The notes beneath the pieces were generated by a model. That model was not told the origin of the DNA, did no database searches, and saw only the letters and a program-made list of their open reading frames with translations. Below are positions 15,535 to 24,284 of a stretch of DNA of 38,956 bases, piece by piece. Each line of letters opens with the position of its first letter. Positions within the stretch are counted from its first letter, which is position 1. The DNA lies in assembly GCA_040255675.1 (NCBI GenBank), contig JBDZVM010000037.1:1-38956 (forward strand), in the 5' to 3' direction. Source of the stretch: JBDZVM01 sp040255675. Lineage in GTDB: Bacteria > Actinomycetota > Actinomycetes > Acidothermales > Acidothermaceae. Both the position numbers and the translations under genes were made by a program.

Positions 15535-16223
15535 GGCAAAGGCTCCTTCAAGACGGAGGCAAAGGCGGTCGACAGCGCGTCGAGGGCGCGCGGGATTTGC
15601 CACGTCGTCGGGTCGCGCGGCCCGATGAAGTTCGAGATGGCGCGAATTTCGCCTACCGCGCCGTGGAAATTCGGCGATCTTTCGATCGCCTCGACGACGC
15701 CGAAGCCTTCCATCGCTTCAGCCACGGCATGCGGATGCCGCTTCGCCAACGACAAAGCTTCCGCGCGAGTGCCCGTCATGCAGGCCAGTGTGAGGATTTC
15801 TCCGGCACAGGCACCGCCACGATTCGCGAGCAATTCGACGACACCGCGCGCCACGGCGTAACTGGTGTCTTGTCGCAGCCCGATCTCGGTGGGCGTGCGA
15901 AACCCGTCGTCGGTGCGTACCCCGAGGTCGGCGAACGTCACGCGGTCGGCGACTACCACCGAACCGATCTCGACACGCCCGCGAAAACCGCCGGCTATCC
16001 CCGCGCTGAGCACAAGCTCGTAAGGCACCGTGGCGGCCAAGCGGGCGGTGACGGCGGCCGTGGCGACCGGACCCACACCGCAACTGACGGCGTGCACGGT
16101 GCCCGCGGGAGTTTCGACATGGACGCCGGAAAACCCCGCGACGTCGAGCGGCTCGGCCATTCCGAGATCGCGGACGACGGCGTCGCGCTCGGCCTCGACC
16201 GCCGTGATGACAAGGATCGTCAC
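15531..16223 (-). CDS. mqnB: Futalosine hydrolase MqnB
   Basis: This 230-residue nucleosidase of the phosphorylase/MTAN fold should split futalosine into hypoxanthine and dehypoxanthine futalosine, the step before MqnC. Visible motifs are ILVITAVEAERDAV at the start, SCGVGPVATAA, LVLSAGIAGGFRGRVEIGSV, and AEAMEGFGV, where the Glu of MEG would contact the ribose. The GTG at 16223 is chosen because family homology begins there (VTILVITA); the frame extends upstream to 16310 without likeness to the family. It overlaps mqnD by 4 bases. Together with mqnD it shows that the cell uses the futalosine pathway. Confidence 0.92.
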   Translation of the reverse strand: MTILVITAVEAERDAVVRDLGMAEPLDVAGFSGVHVETPAGTVHAVSCGVGPVATAAVTARLAATVPYELVLSAGIAGGFRGRVEIGSVVVADRVTFADLGVRTDDGFRTPTEIGLRQDTSYAVARGVVELLANRGGACAGEILTLACMTGTRAEALSLAKRHPHAVAEAMEGFGVVEAIERSPNFHGAVGEIRAISNFIGPRDPTTWQIPRALDALSTAFASVLKEPLP

Positions 16224-16347
16224 GCCAGCACCCGCCGAACCTTCATGTCTCGCGATGGTAGTCGGCGAGACACACGTCCAGGCCCGACGGGGTTTCGGCC
16301 ATGCGCGCACGAGCCAGCATGGCCGAAGCCCAGCGTTCGGATCGGCC

Positions 16348-16361
16348 GGGGCTTGCGCCCC
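16348..16361 (-). terminator. Possible hairpin terminator after the GH16 gene
   Basis: GGGGC and GCCCC flank a TTGC loop 20 bp beyond the GH16 stop. There is no U-tract in the direction of transcription, so terminator function is uncertain. Confidence 0.35.
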
Positions 16362-16380
16362 TAGATTGACAGGGGTGACG

Positions 16381-18378
16381 TCACGAGCTGAAGGTGAACC
16401 AGTTGACGTTCACGTAATTGGCCGGCTGGCCGGAGACGAACTCGAGATAGACGGTGTGGGTTCCCGTCGTCCCGGTGATGTTCGCCGGCACCGTCTCCCA
16501 GCTTTGCCACCCGCCGGTGTTGCCGATGGCGAAGCTGCCGATGGACGCCGACGACTTCGAGTCGAGATGCACCTCGATCAGGCCGCTAGCGCCGTTCGTG
16601 GCGCCGGATGCCACCCTTGCCTTGAACTGAGTTAGCGGCGTCGAGCCAAAGTCGACGTTGTTGAACTGCAGCCAATCGCCGTTCGCGATGTTCGTGACGT
16701 CGAGGCCGCCACCGGTGTCGGAGGTCGATTCGACCGACGTTCCTGCTTGCGCGTTATAGGCCTCGGCCTGGATTTGCGAGGTGGCAGTGAAGCCGCTACT
16801 CGAGGTCGGGCTGGGGCTTGGGCTGGCGGTGGGGGTCGGCGTCGGGGACGAGGTCGAGCCGGACGTCGGCCCGCCGGGGAACGTGAACCAGTTGACGTTC
16901 ACGTAATTCGCCGGCTGACCTGAATTGAATTTGAGGTACACGTTATGGATCCCGGTGGTGGCGGTGACGTTGGCCGGAACCGTCTCCCAGCTTTGCCAGC
17001 CGCCGGTGTTGGCGATGGCGAAGCTGCCGATCGACGACGAACTCGCGCTGTCGAGATGCACCTCGACTAACCCGCTGACGCCGCTCGATGCACCCGATGC
17101 GACGCGTGCGTCGAATTGCGTGACGGGCGTCGAGCCGAAGTCGACGTTGTCGTATTCGAGCCAGTCGCCGTTCGCGATGTTCGTGACGTCGAGGCCACCG
17201 CCGGTGTCGGACGTCGTTTCGAGCGACGTTCCCGACTGCGTGTTGTACGACTCGGCCTCGATGGCCGTGCCCGCGCCCTCACCGCTGCCTGGCGTGCCTG
17301 ACTGCGTCGGCGTCGGGCTCGGTGTGGGTGACGAACTGGGTGTGGGCGACGGCGTGGGGGTCGGCGTCGGCGACGAACTCGGACTCGATGACGTGCTGCC
17401 CGTCTCGTAAACGGCGACGTAGTCGACCGCCATGCCAGCGCCCGACGTCACGCCGTTCAGCGCGCCGTTTTCCGTCGCGCATTGGCAAATCGCGTCAGGA
17501 TAAGCGCCACCCATCGCGACATTGAAAATCATGAAGAATCCGTGGTCGACAGCGGCCTGCCAGGTCGAAACCGGTACTTGGCTTTCGTTGACGGTGAGCT
17601 GCAAGACGCCGTCCGTGTAGTAGCGCAACTGCTCCGCGTTCGTGTTCCGGCGGTCGACGACGACTGAGTAGGTGTGAAACGAGGTCTGGCATCCGGAGCA
17701 GGCGAGCAATCCGTTGCCGATGCCGGTGGTCTCGTTGCACGGCCCACCCGGATCGGTGCCGCAGTGCAGCGTATGCGACACCTCGGATAGTCCGTTGACG
17801 TCTTCCATGATGTCGAGCTCGCCGATCGAGGGCCAGTTCGTCGCGCCTACCGGACGTGCCGCGGCGCCGAGCGCCCAAAATGCCGGCCAGTAACCAAGCC
17901 CGGACGCCGGATTCGGCTGCTCGATCGACGCCGTCATCTCCATTTCGCCGCCCGCCGGGGCGGCGAAATCGGTGCGTTGCGTCTCGACGCGGCCGGAGGT
18001 CCAGTTGCCGCTGGAATCCCTGATGGGCTTGATAACGAGGTGTCCGCTGCCGTCTTGGTAGACGTTGCTCGTCGAGTCGGTCATGCTCTCGACCTCGCTC
18101 GTGCCCCAGTCCCAAGCTCCGCCCGGGTAGCTGTGGCCGAGGTCGTACAGCCAATCGTTGGTGTTGAGCCCGCTACCGGCGGGGCCGGAGAAGTCGTCGC
18201 TGAACACGGTGGTCCAGCCGGACGGCGCGGCGGGCACGGTCGCGCCCGCTTGGTTCCCAGTGGCGATCACCAGCGCGGCGGCGGCCGGCAGGGTCGCGGC
18301 CGCTGCCGCGACCATCGCGCGCCATCGTGGGCGACGGGCGCGTCGGCGAGCCGGAATGGTGCAGGGACCTGCGGTCAT
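16381..18378 (-). CDS. Secreted GH16 endo-beta-glucanase (laminarinase type) with two CBM6 modules
   Basis: A 665-residue exported polysaccharide hydrolase. A basic start and a hydrophobic stretch (about 21-46) form the signal peptide. The GH16 domain (about 50-328) carries the catalytic motif GELDIMED, with E187 as nucleophile, D189 and E192 as acid/base. A Ser/Pro/Thr linker (330-362) leads to CBM6 number 1 (about 372-501), a second linker, and CBM6 number 2 (about 535-665). The modules are near copies (both carry SDTGGGLDVTNIANGDWL and GQPANYVNVNWFTF). The probable substrate is beta-1,3- or mixed-linkage glucan; the exact one is inference. GGAGG 8 bases before ATG supports the start, and a LacI-type operator lies 41 bp upstream. 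Confidence 0.93.
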   Translation of the reverse strand: MTAGPCTIPARRRARRPRWRAMVAAAAATLPAAAALVIATGNQAGATVPAAPSGWTTVFSDDFSGPAGSGLNTNDWLYDLGHSYPGGAWDWGTSEVESMTDSTSNVYQDGSGHLVIKPIRDSSGNWTSGRVETQRTDFAAPAGGEMEMTASIEQPNPASGLGYWPAFWALGAAARPVGATNWPSIGELDIMEDVNGLSEVSHTLHCGTDPGGPCNETTGIGNGLLACSGCQTSFHTYSVVVDRRNTNAEQLRYYTDGVLQLTVNESQVPVSTWQAAVDHGFFMIFNVAMGGAYPDAICQCATENGALNGVTSGAGMAVDYVAVYETGSTSSSPSSSPTPTPTPSPTPSSSPTPSPTPTQSGTPGSGEGAGTAIEAESYNTQSGTSLETTSDTGGGLDVTNIANGDWLEYDNVDFGSTPVTQFDARVASGASSGVSGLVEVHLDSASSSSIGSFAIANTGGWQSWETVPANVTATTGIHNVYLKFNSGQPANYVNVNWFTFPGGPTSGSTSSPTPTPTASPSPSPTSSSGFTATSQIQAEAYNAQAGTSVESTSDTGGGLDVTNIANGDWLQFNNVDFGSTPLTQFKARVASGATNGASGLIEVHLDSKSSASIGSFAIGNTGGWQSWETVPANITGTTGTHTVYLEFVSGQPANYVNVNWFTFSS

Positions 18379-18418
18379 GCGGTTGCCTCCCGAATCGGAT
18401 GAGGGGTAAGTCGCTGTA

Positions 18419-18432
18419 TGAGAGCGCTCTCA
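18419..18432. promoter_or_regulatory. LacI-family operator before the GH16 gene
   Basis: TGAGAGCGCTCTCA is a perfect 14-bp palindrome with the central GAGCGCTC typical of LacI-family operators. It is close to the CebR/CelR site TGGGAGCGCTCCCA known from Streptomyces and Thermobifida. It lies 41 bp upstream of the GH16 start. No lacI-type gene is in the window. Confidence 0.75.
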
Positions 18433-18560
18433 CAGCGGCGTGGAAGCAACGTAGGTTGCGGAACCCGAGCCGGGGAACCAGCTGCGCGCCAAGGTTTGGT
18501 CTGCCAATGGCAAAATCTCGGCGCCCGGGCGGCGACCGGGGTCGCGAGGCGCGACCCGCC

Positions 18561-20162
18561 CTAGACGGTCGGGCCCGACGCCGAACTCGGCGCCGAACCT
18601 GGCGCCGAAGCTGGGCGCCGACGCGTGCGGCGTAACTCCTCGATGCCGCGGTCGGGACTGTTCTTGATGGCCCGCAGGGTGAGCGCCAGGATCGCCACCA
18701 ACACGACCGACGCCAGCGAGAACCCTAGCGCGCCGATCGACGGCAAGACGATTGCCAGAAATCCGCCGAGCACCCACGAAAGCTGAAGCACGGTCTCCGA
18801 CCTGGCGAACGCCGACGTGCGCACGGCGTCGGCGGCATCGCGCTGGATCACCGCGTCGAGGCCGAGCTTGCCGATCGAGGCGGCGAGACTTCCAACCATG
18901 ATGGCGAGCGTCGCGGTCAGCAAGGTGAACCAGGCGGCGGCGACGATACTCACGACCGCGGCAGCTACGAGGGCGGCAACTGCCAGCGGTTCAGGCTGTG
19001 TCGACTTCATGCGCGAGCCGATCGTCGTCCCGAGAAAACTGCCGATCGCGGCACCGGCGACGATGATGCCGAGGTCGATGTTGGGGCCGAAAACACCCAG
19101 CGGGTGCTCGCGAATCAAGAACGCCAGGAACAGCACGAGAAAACCGCTGAACGCGCGAAGGCCCGAAATAGCGCGCAACATCATCGGCATGCGGTAACCG
19201 ATGCCTCGAAGCGGCGGCAGGATTCGGCGGAAACCTTTGACGTCGTCCGGACGAATGTTCTTCAATACTTGGGTTTCGAATACTTGGGTTTCGGTGTTGG
19301 CGAAGTGCGGGTCGTCGAGCTTTCGGCCGCGAAGCCGCGCTTCGCCTTCATTGGAGTCGACGCGGGCCGGGAGCCGAAGCGCGAAGCCGGCGCCGACGAG
19401 ATAGATGAGCGTCGCGAGCCGAAGGGTCCAGCTCGGCGAACCGGTCGCCCAGGCCAGACCTTGCCCGATCGGCGCGGCGATGCTCGCGGCGATGATGCCC
19501 CAAAGCGTCACGCGTGCGTTGCCGCGCACCAACGTGACGGACGGCGGCAACACCCGCGGCACGACAGCGCTCTTCGTCACGCCGTAGGCCTTCGAGCAAA
19601 TCAACGCCCCGAACGCGGCCGGATACAGGGCGAATCCGCCCTTGGACACGATCGCGCCGGCCATCACCCAGGCCAAGAATCCGGGCACGAGTTGCGAGCC
19701 GGCGAGCGCGTACCGGCGTCCGTTGCGGAACCGGTCGAGCAACGGGCCGACGATCGGCGCGACGACCGCGAACGGCGCCATCGTCACGATCAGGTAGAGC
19801 GCGACCCGGCTGCGTGCCTCGTGCGGGTCGACGGAGAAGAACAGCGTGTTGGCCAGCGCGACGGCGAGCAGCGCGTCGGCGGCGTTGTGGATCGCGTGGA
19901 CGTCGATGAGATGGGCGAGGCCGCTCTTGCCCGCGCCGTCCGCCCTCGTCGAACGCATGAACGTGCGCGCGGCGGCGCGACCGCCCTTGGCCGTCGTTCG
20001 GGCGCCGAATCGGATCGTGCGGCCGAAACCGCGCGCGAACGACCGGCCCGCCGATCGGCCGCGCGGTGGGCGCCCACCAGGCAACGCCCTCGGGTCGCCG
20101 GCCAGACCGTGCTCGGTGGCGTGGCCGACCCGAGGGTCGCGAGGTGGGCGGATGTCGGCCAT
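18561..20162 (-). CDS. MFS-type membrane protein (Rv0876c-like)
   Basis: A 533-residue protein with about 11-12 membrane segments and major facilitator character. The first ~85 residues are unusually long and rich in Arg, Gly and Pro, and should be cytosolic. Membrane segments begin near residue 88 (AADALLAVALANTLFFS). LLDRFRNGRR at about 141-150 resembles the loop 2-3 motif A. A central cytosolic loop contains a short duplication, ETQVFETQV, from a 15-bp direct repeat near 19270-19300. The C-terminus is Ser/Ala/Pro-rich. Its substrate is unknown. The position beside a DUF3027 gene recalls Rv0876c/Rv0883c of mycobacteria. It diverges from the DUF3027 gene over only 38 bp. Confidence 0.85.
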   Translation of the reverse strand: MADIRPPRDPRVGHATEHGLAGDPRALPGGRPPRGRSAGRSFARGFGRTIRFGARTTAKGGRAAARTFMRSTRADGAGKSGLAHLIDVHAIHNAADALLAVALANTLFFSVDPHEARSRVALYLIVTMAPFAVVAPIVGPLLDRFRNGRRYALAGSQLVPGFLAWVMAGAIVSKGGFALYPAAFGALICSKAYGVTKSAVVPRVLPPSVTLVRGNARVTLWGIIAASIAAPIGQGLAWATGSPSWTLRLATLIYLVGAGFALRLPARVDSNEGEARLRGRKLDDPHFANTETQVFETQVLKNIRPDDVKGFRRILPPLRGIGYRMPMMLRAISGLRAFSGFLVLFLAFLIREHPLGVFGPNIDLGIIVAGAAIGSFLGTTIGSRMKSTQPEPLAVAALVAAAVVSIVAAAWFTLLTATLAIMVGSLAASIGKLGLDAVIQRDAADAVRTSAFARSETVLQLSWVLGGFLAIVLPSIGALGFSLASVVLVAILALTLRAIKNSPDRGIEELRRTRRRPASAPGSAPSSASGPTV

Positions 20163-20200
20163 GACCTCAGTGAACTACGCGCGGCGCCGCGGTGCGGTGC

Positions 20201-21061
20201 ATGTCAGAATCAACAACTGTGACGAATTCTTTGCAAGATGCCAGATTGCCATCGGGGAGCCTTCCCCCGGCGACGCCTGACGATGTCTGCGCGGCAGCAG
20301 TTGAAGTCGCCCGAGCCGCCGCTGTCGAGGTCGCGGGCGGGTCATTGGTCGGCGATCACGTGGGCGCCGAGGCCGACGGCGAGCGTATCGTCACGCACTA
20401 CTTCGAGAACCTCGACAAGGCCTACGGCGGCTGGCGGTGGGCAGTAACCGTGGTGCGGGCACCGCGGTCGAAGACCGTCACGGTCGACGAGGTCGTCTTG
20501 CTGCCTGGCTCGGGCGCGTTGCTCGCGCCCGCATGGGTGCCGTGGAATGACCGGCTGCAGGCGGGCGATCTGCGGGTCGGTGACGTCATTCCTACGGCGG
20601 CCGACGACGAGCGCCTCGTGCCCGGCTATGCCGACGTTTGGCCGCACGACGAGATCGACGACATTCCTGACATCGAGCTGCTCATCGCCGACTTTTGGCT
20701 CGACCGGCCGCGCGTGCTCTCGCTCACCGGTCGCGAGGATGCGGCCGAGCGCTGGTACGACGGCGAGCACGGGCCCCGCGCGGCGATCGCTCGCGCCGCC
20801 GAATTGTCCTGCGCGACGTGCGGATTCCTGGTGCCGATGCATGGCGCGCTGGGCCGAGTTTTCGGTGTCTGCGCGAACGAATACGCGCCGGACGACGGCC
20901 GCGTGGTCTCTTTCGACCACGGCTGCGGCGCGCACTCCGAAGCCCTTGTGATCCACACCGAGCCAATGGCCGAGCCGGTCGAGCCGGTCGGCTCGGTCGA
21001 ATCGGTTGAACCGGACCTCGAGCCCGAAGCGCCAGCGCATTCCGACGCGGACCTGCTCTGA
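20201..21061 (+). CDS. DUF3027 family protein (Rv0883c-like)
   Basis: A 286-residue soluble protein of the actinobacterial DUF3027 family, function unknown. Conserved-looking stretches are AYGGWRWAVTVVRAP (about 75-89), LLPGSGALLAPAWVPW (about 100-115), LRVGDVIPT and DVWPHDEIDD. Near the C-terminus, C204 and C207 (SCATCGF), C224 (FGVCANEY), C242 and H245 (HGCGAHSE) could bind a metal such as zinc; this is inference. The last ~40 residues are an acidic tail with repeated EPVEPV/SVESVEP. ATG at 20201 is preferred over an in-frame GTG at 20192. It is followed 35 bp later by the large ATPase-domain gene on the same strand, so the two probably form an operon. Confidence 0.85.
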   Translation: MSESTTVTNSLQDARLPSGSLPPATPDDVCAAAVEVARAAAVEVAGGSLVGDHVGAEADGERIVTHYFENLDKAYGGWRWAVTVVRAPRSKTVTVDEVVLLPGSGALLAPAWVPWNDRLQAGDLRVGDVIPTAADDERLVPGYADVWPHDEIDDIPDIELLIADFWLDRPRVLSLTGREDAAERWYDGEHGPRAAIARAAELSCATCGFLVPMHGALGRVFGVCANEYAPDDGRVVSFDHGCGAHSEALVIHTEPMAEPVEPVGSVESVEPDLEPEAPAHSDADLL

Positions 21062-21096
21062 AAGACCCACTCGGCACTGGCGTTATTCGCGCCCGG

Positions 21097-23940
21097 GTGC
21101 TTGCCGCCTGGGCCGCCTCGTCGGCGCGTTTTCGCGAAGACGCAAATGCCGAAGAGGATCTCGCGCGCGGCGGCTATCGCGACCGGGTCGTCATCGAACT
21201 CGCGCAAAATGCGGCTGACGCGGCGGCACGTGCCGGCGTCCGAGGAAAACTTCGACTTGAACTCGACGGCGAAGTGTTGCGGGCGGCGAACACGGGCGCA
21301 GCGATCGATGCGGCCGGTGTCGAATCCGCGTCGACGTTGCGCGCATCGGCTAAACGCGACCACGCGACTGTCGGCCGGTTCGGCGTCGGATTCGCCGCGG
21401 TGCTCGCCGTCAGTGACGAACCGGCCATCGTGTCGAAGCTGTCGGCTGTGCGCTGGTCGCGCGACGCCACGCTCGCTGCCGTCCGAGAAATTCCTTCGCT
21501 GCAGCAGGAATTGGCTCGTCGCGCCGACGACGTACCCGTGCTGCGGTTGCCTTTCCTCGACGAATCCGGGCGTCAGCCACCCGAAGGTTACGACACCGAA
21601 GTCGTGTTGCCGCTGCGCGATCTCGAAGCGGTCGAGCTGGTGCGCGAGCTGTTGAGTGGTGTCGATGCCGCCTTGCTCTTGACCTTGCCCGGGCTGGCAT
21701 CTGTCGACGTCGTCGTCGACGGTTTCGCGCGTCGCCTCGTCGCTGAACGAACAGCCGACGGTGTCGTCGTCGACGGAATCGCGTGGAAGTTGCACTCGAT
21801 CTCAGGCGAACTCGACCCCGCGTTGTTGCGCGATCGACCAATCGAAGAACGCGCACGTCGCGAATACGACCTCACCTGGGCGGTCCCGATCGACGATCGG
21901 GGTGTTCCGCTGCCGATGCCGCCGTCGGTTCCGGCCGTCGTGCACGCGCCGACACCGACCGATGAGCCGCTGTCGCTGCCGGCCCTGTTGATTGCGCCGT
22001 TTCCGCTCGACGTCACGCGACGCCATGTCGCGCCCGGACCGTTGCGCGACTTCTTGGTCGAGCGAGCCGCCGACGCCTATGTCGAGCTCGTGGCGGAATT
22101 ACCTGTAGTTCCAGAAGTTTTGCTGTTCGTGCCGGTCAGCATCGCGAGTGGGGCACTGGACGGCGAACTGCACGCGTCGGTGATCGCGCGGCTGAGGCAG
22201 ACCGCTTTTCTCCCCGGCGTCGACGACGGTGTGCGGCTGCGGCCAGCTCACGCCGCCGCTCTCGATGAAGCTGAAGAATCGCTCACTCATGTGCTCGCTG
22301 ACGTCATGCCGAATTTGCTGCCCGCTTCGTGGGTGCGGCGTGGGCAGTCGGCGCTCGCCGTCCTCGGCGTGCGGCGTTTGATGCTCGCGGAAATTATCGA
22401 TGAACTAACTACCATCGAACGTTCTCCCACTTGGTGGCGTTTGCTGTATTCGGCATTGGGCACGGCGCGCGTGCCGGCGGACGTGCTGGCCGGTCTTCCT
22501 GTCCCGCTCGCATCGGGCGAACTCGCGCATTCGCCGCGCGGGCTGTTGATGCCGGGTGCTTTAGGAGACCTTGCGGTTCTTGGCCTGCGCGGCGTTCACG
22601 AAGATGCCGCGCACCCGCTGCTACCGCGGCTTGGTGCGATCGATGCCGATCCGGCTGCCGTCGTGGCCGACGGGCGGGTGCGGGCCGCTGTCGAGAACTC
22701 GTACGACGCCGACGATCCGGCCGCGGTCGCGGACGCGGTACTGCGATTGGTTGGCGCCTCAGGTGCTTCGGTCGGCGAGTATCCGTGGCTTGCCGAGCTC
22801 GCCTTGCCCGGCGACGATGGCGAGCTTTATGTGGCCGGCGAACTCCTTATCCCCCAGGGCATTGTGGCGTCTTTGGTGGTCGACGATTCGCCGTTCGGCG
22901 TCGTCGACGCGGCGTTGCTCAAACGGTGGGGCCGTGACGTCCTCGTCGCGGTTGGCGTTCTCGACACGTTCGCCCTCGTGCACGAGAGTGACGTCGCCGA
23001 TGCCGATCACGACCTCGACCGTGAACGCGAATATTTCGACGTCGTGGCCGGCATGCTCAATGCCGACGAGCCAGTCGTCATCGATGATTTCCTGGCAGTG
23101 CGTGATTTGGAGTTCGTGCGTAACGATTCTTGGCCGCGGGCTCTGCGCATCTTGGCTCAGCCGCCGTTTCGCGCCGCCGTCGTCGGCCAGGTGCTCGCGT
23201 CGACGAGTGCGAGACGGTTACGCGTGCTGCCCTACACCGCCTGGTGGTTGCGCGAGCACACGGTCGTGCGCGGCCGGTTGGCGACGTCCGACCCGCTGCT
23301 CGAAGGGTTGTACGACGTCATCGACGTCGACCTCGACGACGAATTTCTCGTAGCTGCAGGCGCTTTACGCGATATTGCCGATGCTGATGCCGACGACGTC
23401 ATGGCGCGGCTCGGTGATGCCGCGCGCGCGGTCAGCCGAATGCAGGTGCGCGAGTTGTACGCGCGGGTCGCGCCGTCGGAGCCGCCGGATCGCGTGCGTG
23501 GCGTACTCGACGGCGAGCTTGTCGTGGCGGCGGCCGACGATGCGGTCGTCGTCGACCAGCCAGATTTGCTGCCCCTGTTGGGAAATCTCGCTATCGTTCC
23601 CGCCTCGCTTGACGACGCCGAACGCGTTGCCGATGTTCTCGACGTCGCGCTGGCAAGCGAGCTCGCGGCGTTCGAGGTGGTAAGTACCGGCGTGGCCCGC
23701 GACGACTACGTCGTCCACGATGCGCTAATGGTTACCGACGTCGACGGCGTGCACCGGCGTGTTCCGTGGCGGCTGGCTGACGGCGTGCTGCACGTCGACC
23801 GCGAGGCTCTCGACTTCGGGCTCGGGCGCGGACGCGCGTGGCGAGCGGGCGCCTGGGAGAGTCGGCATGTCGAAACCGAGCTCGTGCGCGAGCCCGCAAG
23901 GGCGCACCTTTTGCGCGCCGAGGAAGACCTCGACCGTTAG
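21097..23940 (+). CDS. Large protein with N-terminal sacsin/Hsp90-type (GHKL) ATPase domain
   Basis: A 947-residue cytosolic protein. The first ~200 residues have the Bergerat fold: the N box E34xxxN38xxD41A in ELAQNAADAAAR, ANTGAAI (64-70) in place of the usual DxGxG, and the glycine loop GRFGVGF (93-99) followed by AVSDEP, as in sacsin-like ATPases. The remaining ~750 residues are Asp/Val/Leu-rich, with no transmembrane segment or known catalytic motif. The role is unknown; a chaperone-like or DNA-maintenance function is only a guess. The GTG at 21097 lies in a frame that stays open upstream (KDPLGTGVIRAR), so the true start may be earlier. It overlaps the convergent DUF2530 gene by 4 bp. 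Confidence 0.85.
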   Translation: MLAAWAASSARFREDANAEEDLARGGYRDRVVIELAQNAADAAARAGVRGKLRLELDGEVLRAANTGAAIDAAGVESASTLRASAKRDHATVGRFGVGFAAVLAVSDEPAIVSKLSAVRWSRDATLAAVREIPSLQQELARRADDVPVLRLPFLDESGRQPPEGYDTEVVLPLRDLEAVELVRELLSGVDAALLLTLPGLASVDVVVDGFARRLVAERTADGVVVDGIAWKLHSISGELDPALLRDRPIEERARREYDLTWAVPIDDRGVPLPMPPSVPAVVHAPTPTDEPLSLPALLIAPFPLDVTRRHVAPGPLRDFLVERAADAYVELVAELPVVPEVLLFVPVSIASGALDGELHASVIARLRQTAFLPGVDDGVRLRPAHAAALDEAEESLTHVLADVMPNLLPASWVRRGQSALAVLGVRRLMLAEIIDELTTIERSPTWWRLLYSALGTARVPADVLAGLPVPLASGELAHSPRGLLMPGALGDLAVLGLRGVHEDAAHPLLPRLGAIDADPAAVVADGRVRAAVENSYDADDPAAVADAVLRLVGASGASVGEYPWLAELALPGDDGELYVAGELLIPQGIVASLVVDDSPFGVVDAALLKRWGRDVLVAVGVLDTFALVHESDVADADHDLDREREYFDVVAGMLNADEPVVIDDFLAVRDLEFVRNDSWPRALRILAQPPFRAAVVGQVLASTSARRLRVLPYTAWWLREHTVVRGRLATSDPLLEGLYDVIDVDLDDEFLVAAGALRDIADADADDVMARLGDAARAVSRMQVRELYARVAPSEPPDRVRGVLDGELVVAAADDAVVVDQPDLLPLLGNLAIVPASLDDAERVADVLDVALASELAAFEVVSTGVARDDYVVHDALMVTDVDGVHRRVPWRLADGVLHVDREALDFGLGRGRAWRAGAWESRHVETELVREPARAHLLRAEEDLDR

Positions 23941-24194
23941 CCGCGCTCGTCGGGGCCCCGACGCACCTTTGGCGGTCGGTGGTGCAGCCAGGTGAGAGAC
24001 ATGCCCCAAAAGCCGAGCAGGAAGCCGCTCAGCGCGACCCACAGCCACCAGCCCTGCCCGCGGGCGGCCATGTCGTGATGCTGTGTGAGCAGGACGACGA
24101 ACGCGATGGCCCACAAGACGGTACCGACGATGACCGGCGCGTAGGGGTTGACGCGAAGCGGTGGCGGGTCGGGACGGCGAAGGGTGGTGCCCAT
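23937..24194 (-). CDS. DUF2530 family small membrane protein
   Basis: An 85-residue protein with two membrane segments (about 17-37, VIVGTVLWAIAFVVLL, and about 49-68, WWLWVALSGFLLGFWGMS) and a basic C-terminus (HHRPPKVRRGPDERG). It fits the actinobacterial DUF2530 family of unknown function, which often lies near a MarR gene as in Rv0879c/Rv0880. The ATG at 24194 is preferred because the family-like sequence begins there. Its TAA stop overlaps the TAG of the convergent ATPase-domain gene. It diverges from the MarR gene, and the shared gap contains a MarR-type operator that could control both. Confidence 0.82.
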   Translation of the reverse strand: MGTTLRRPDPPPLRVNPYAPVIVGTVLWAIAFVVLLTQHHDMAARGQGWWLWVALSGFLLGFWGMSLTWLHHRPPKVRRGPDERG

Positions 24195-24250
24195 GCGGGC
24201 GAGACTAGCGTGCCCGCCCACGGCGGGTCGAGGCTGCCCACTATCATTAG

Positions 24251-24277
24251 TCATTAGCCAAGCTAATGAGCTATGCT
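24251..24277 (+). promoter_or_regulatory. MarR-type operator and -10 of a leaderless MarR transcript
   Basis: TCATTAGCCAAGCTAATGA (24251-24269) has perfect 8-bp arms and a 3-bp centre, like MarR-family operators. The -10-like TATGCT (24272-24277) follows at once, then 7 bases to the ATG at 24285 with no ribosome site. Binding would block the promoter, suggesting self-repression. Confidence 0.7.
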
Positions 24278-24284
24278 AACGAAT

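Noticed and set aside
18481..18520. TTGGTCTGCCAA as another DasR-like site
   Set aside because: The arms are only 4 bp and the conserved GACCA half is missing.
19104..20222. 372-codon plus-strand frame antisense to the MFS gene
   Set aside because: Composition is Arg/Glu/Ala-rich with no motif; the minus-strand frame encodes a clear membrane protein.
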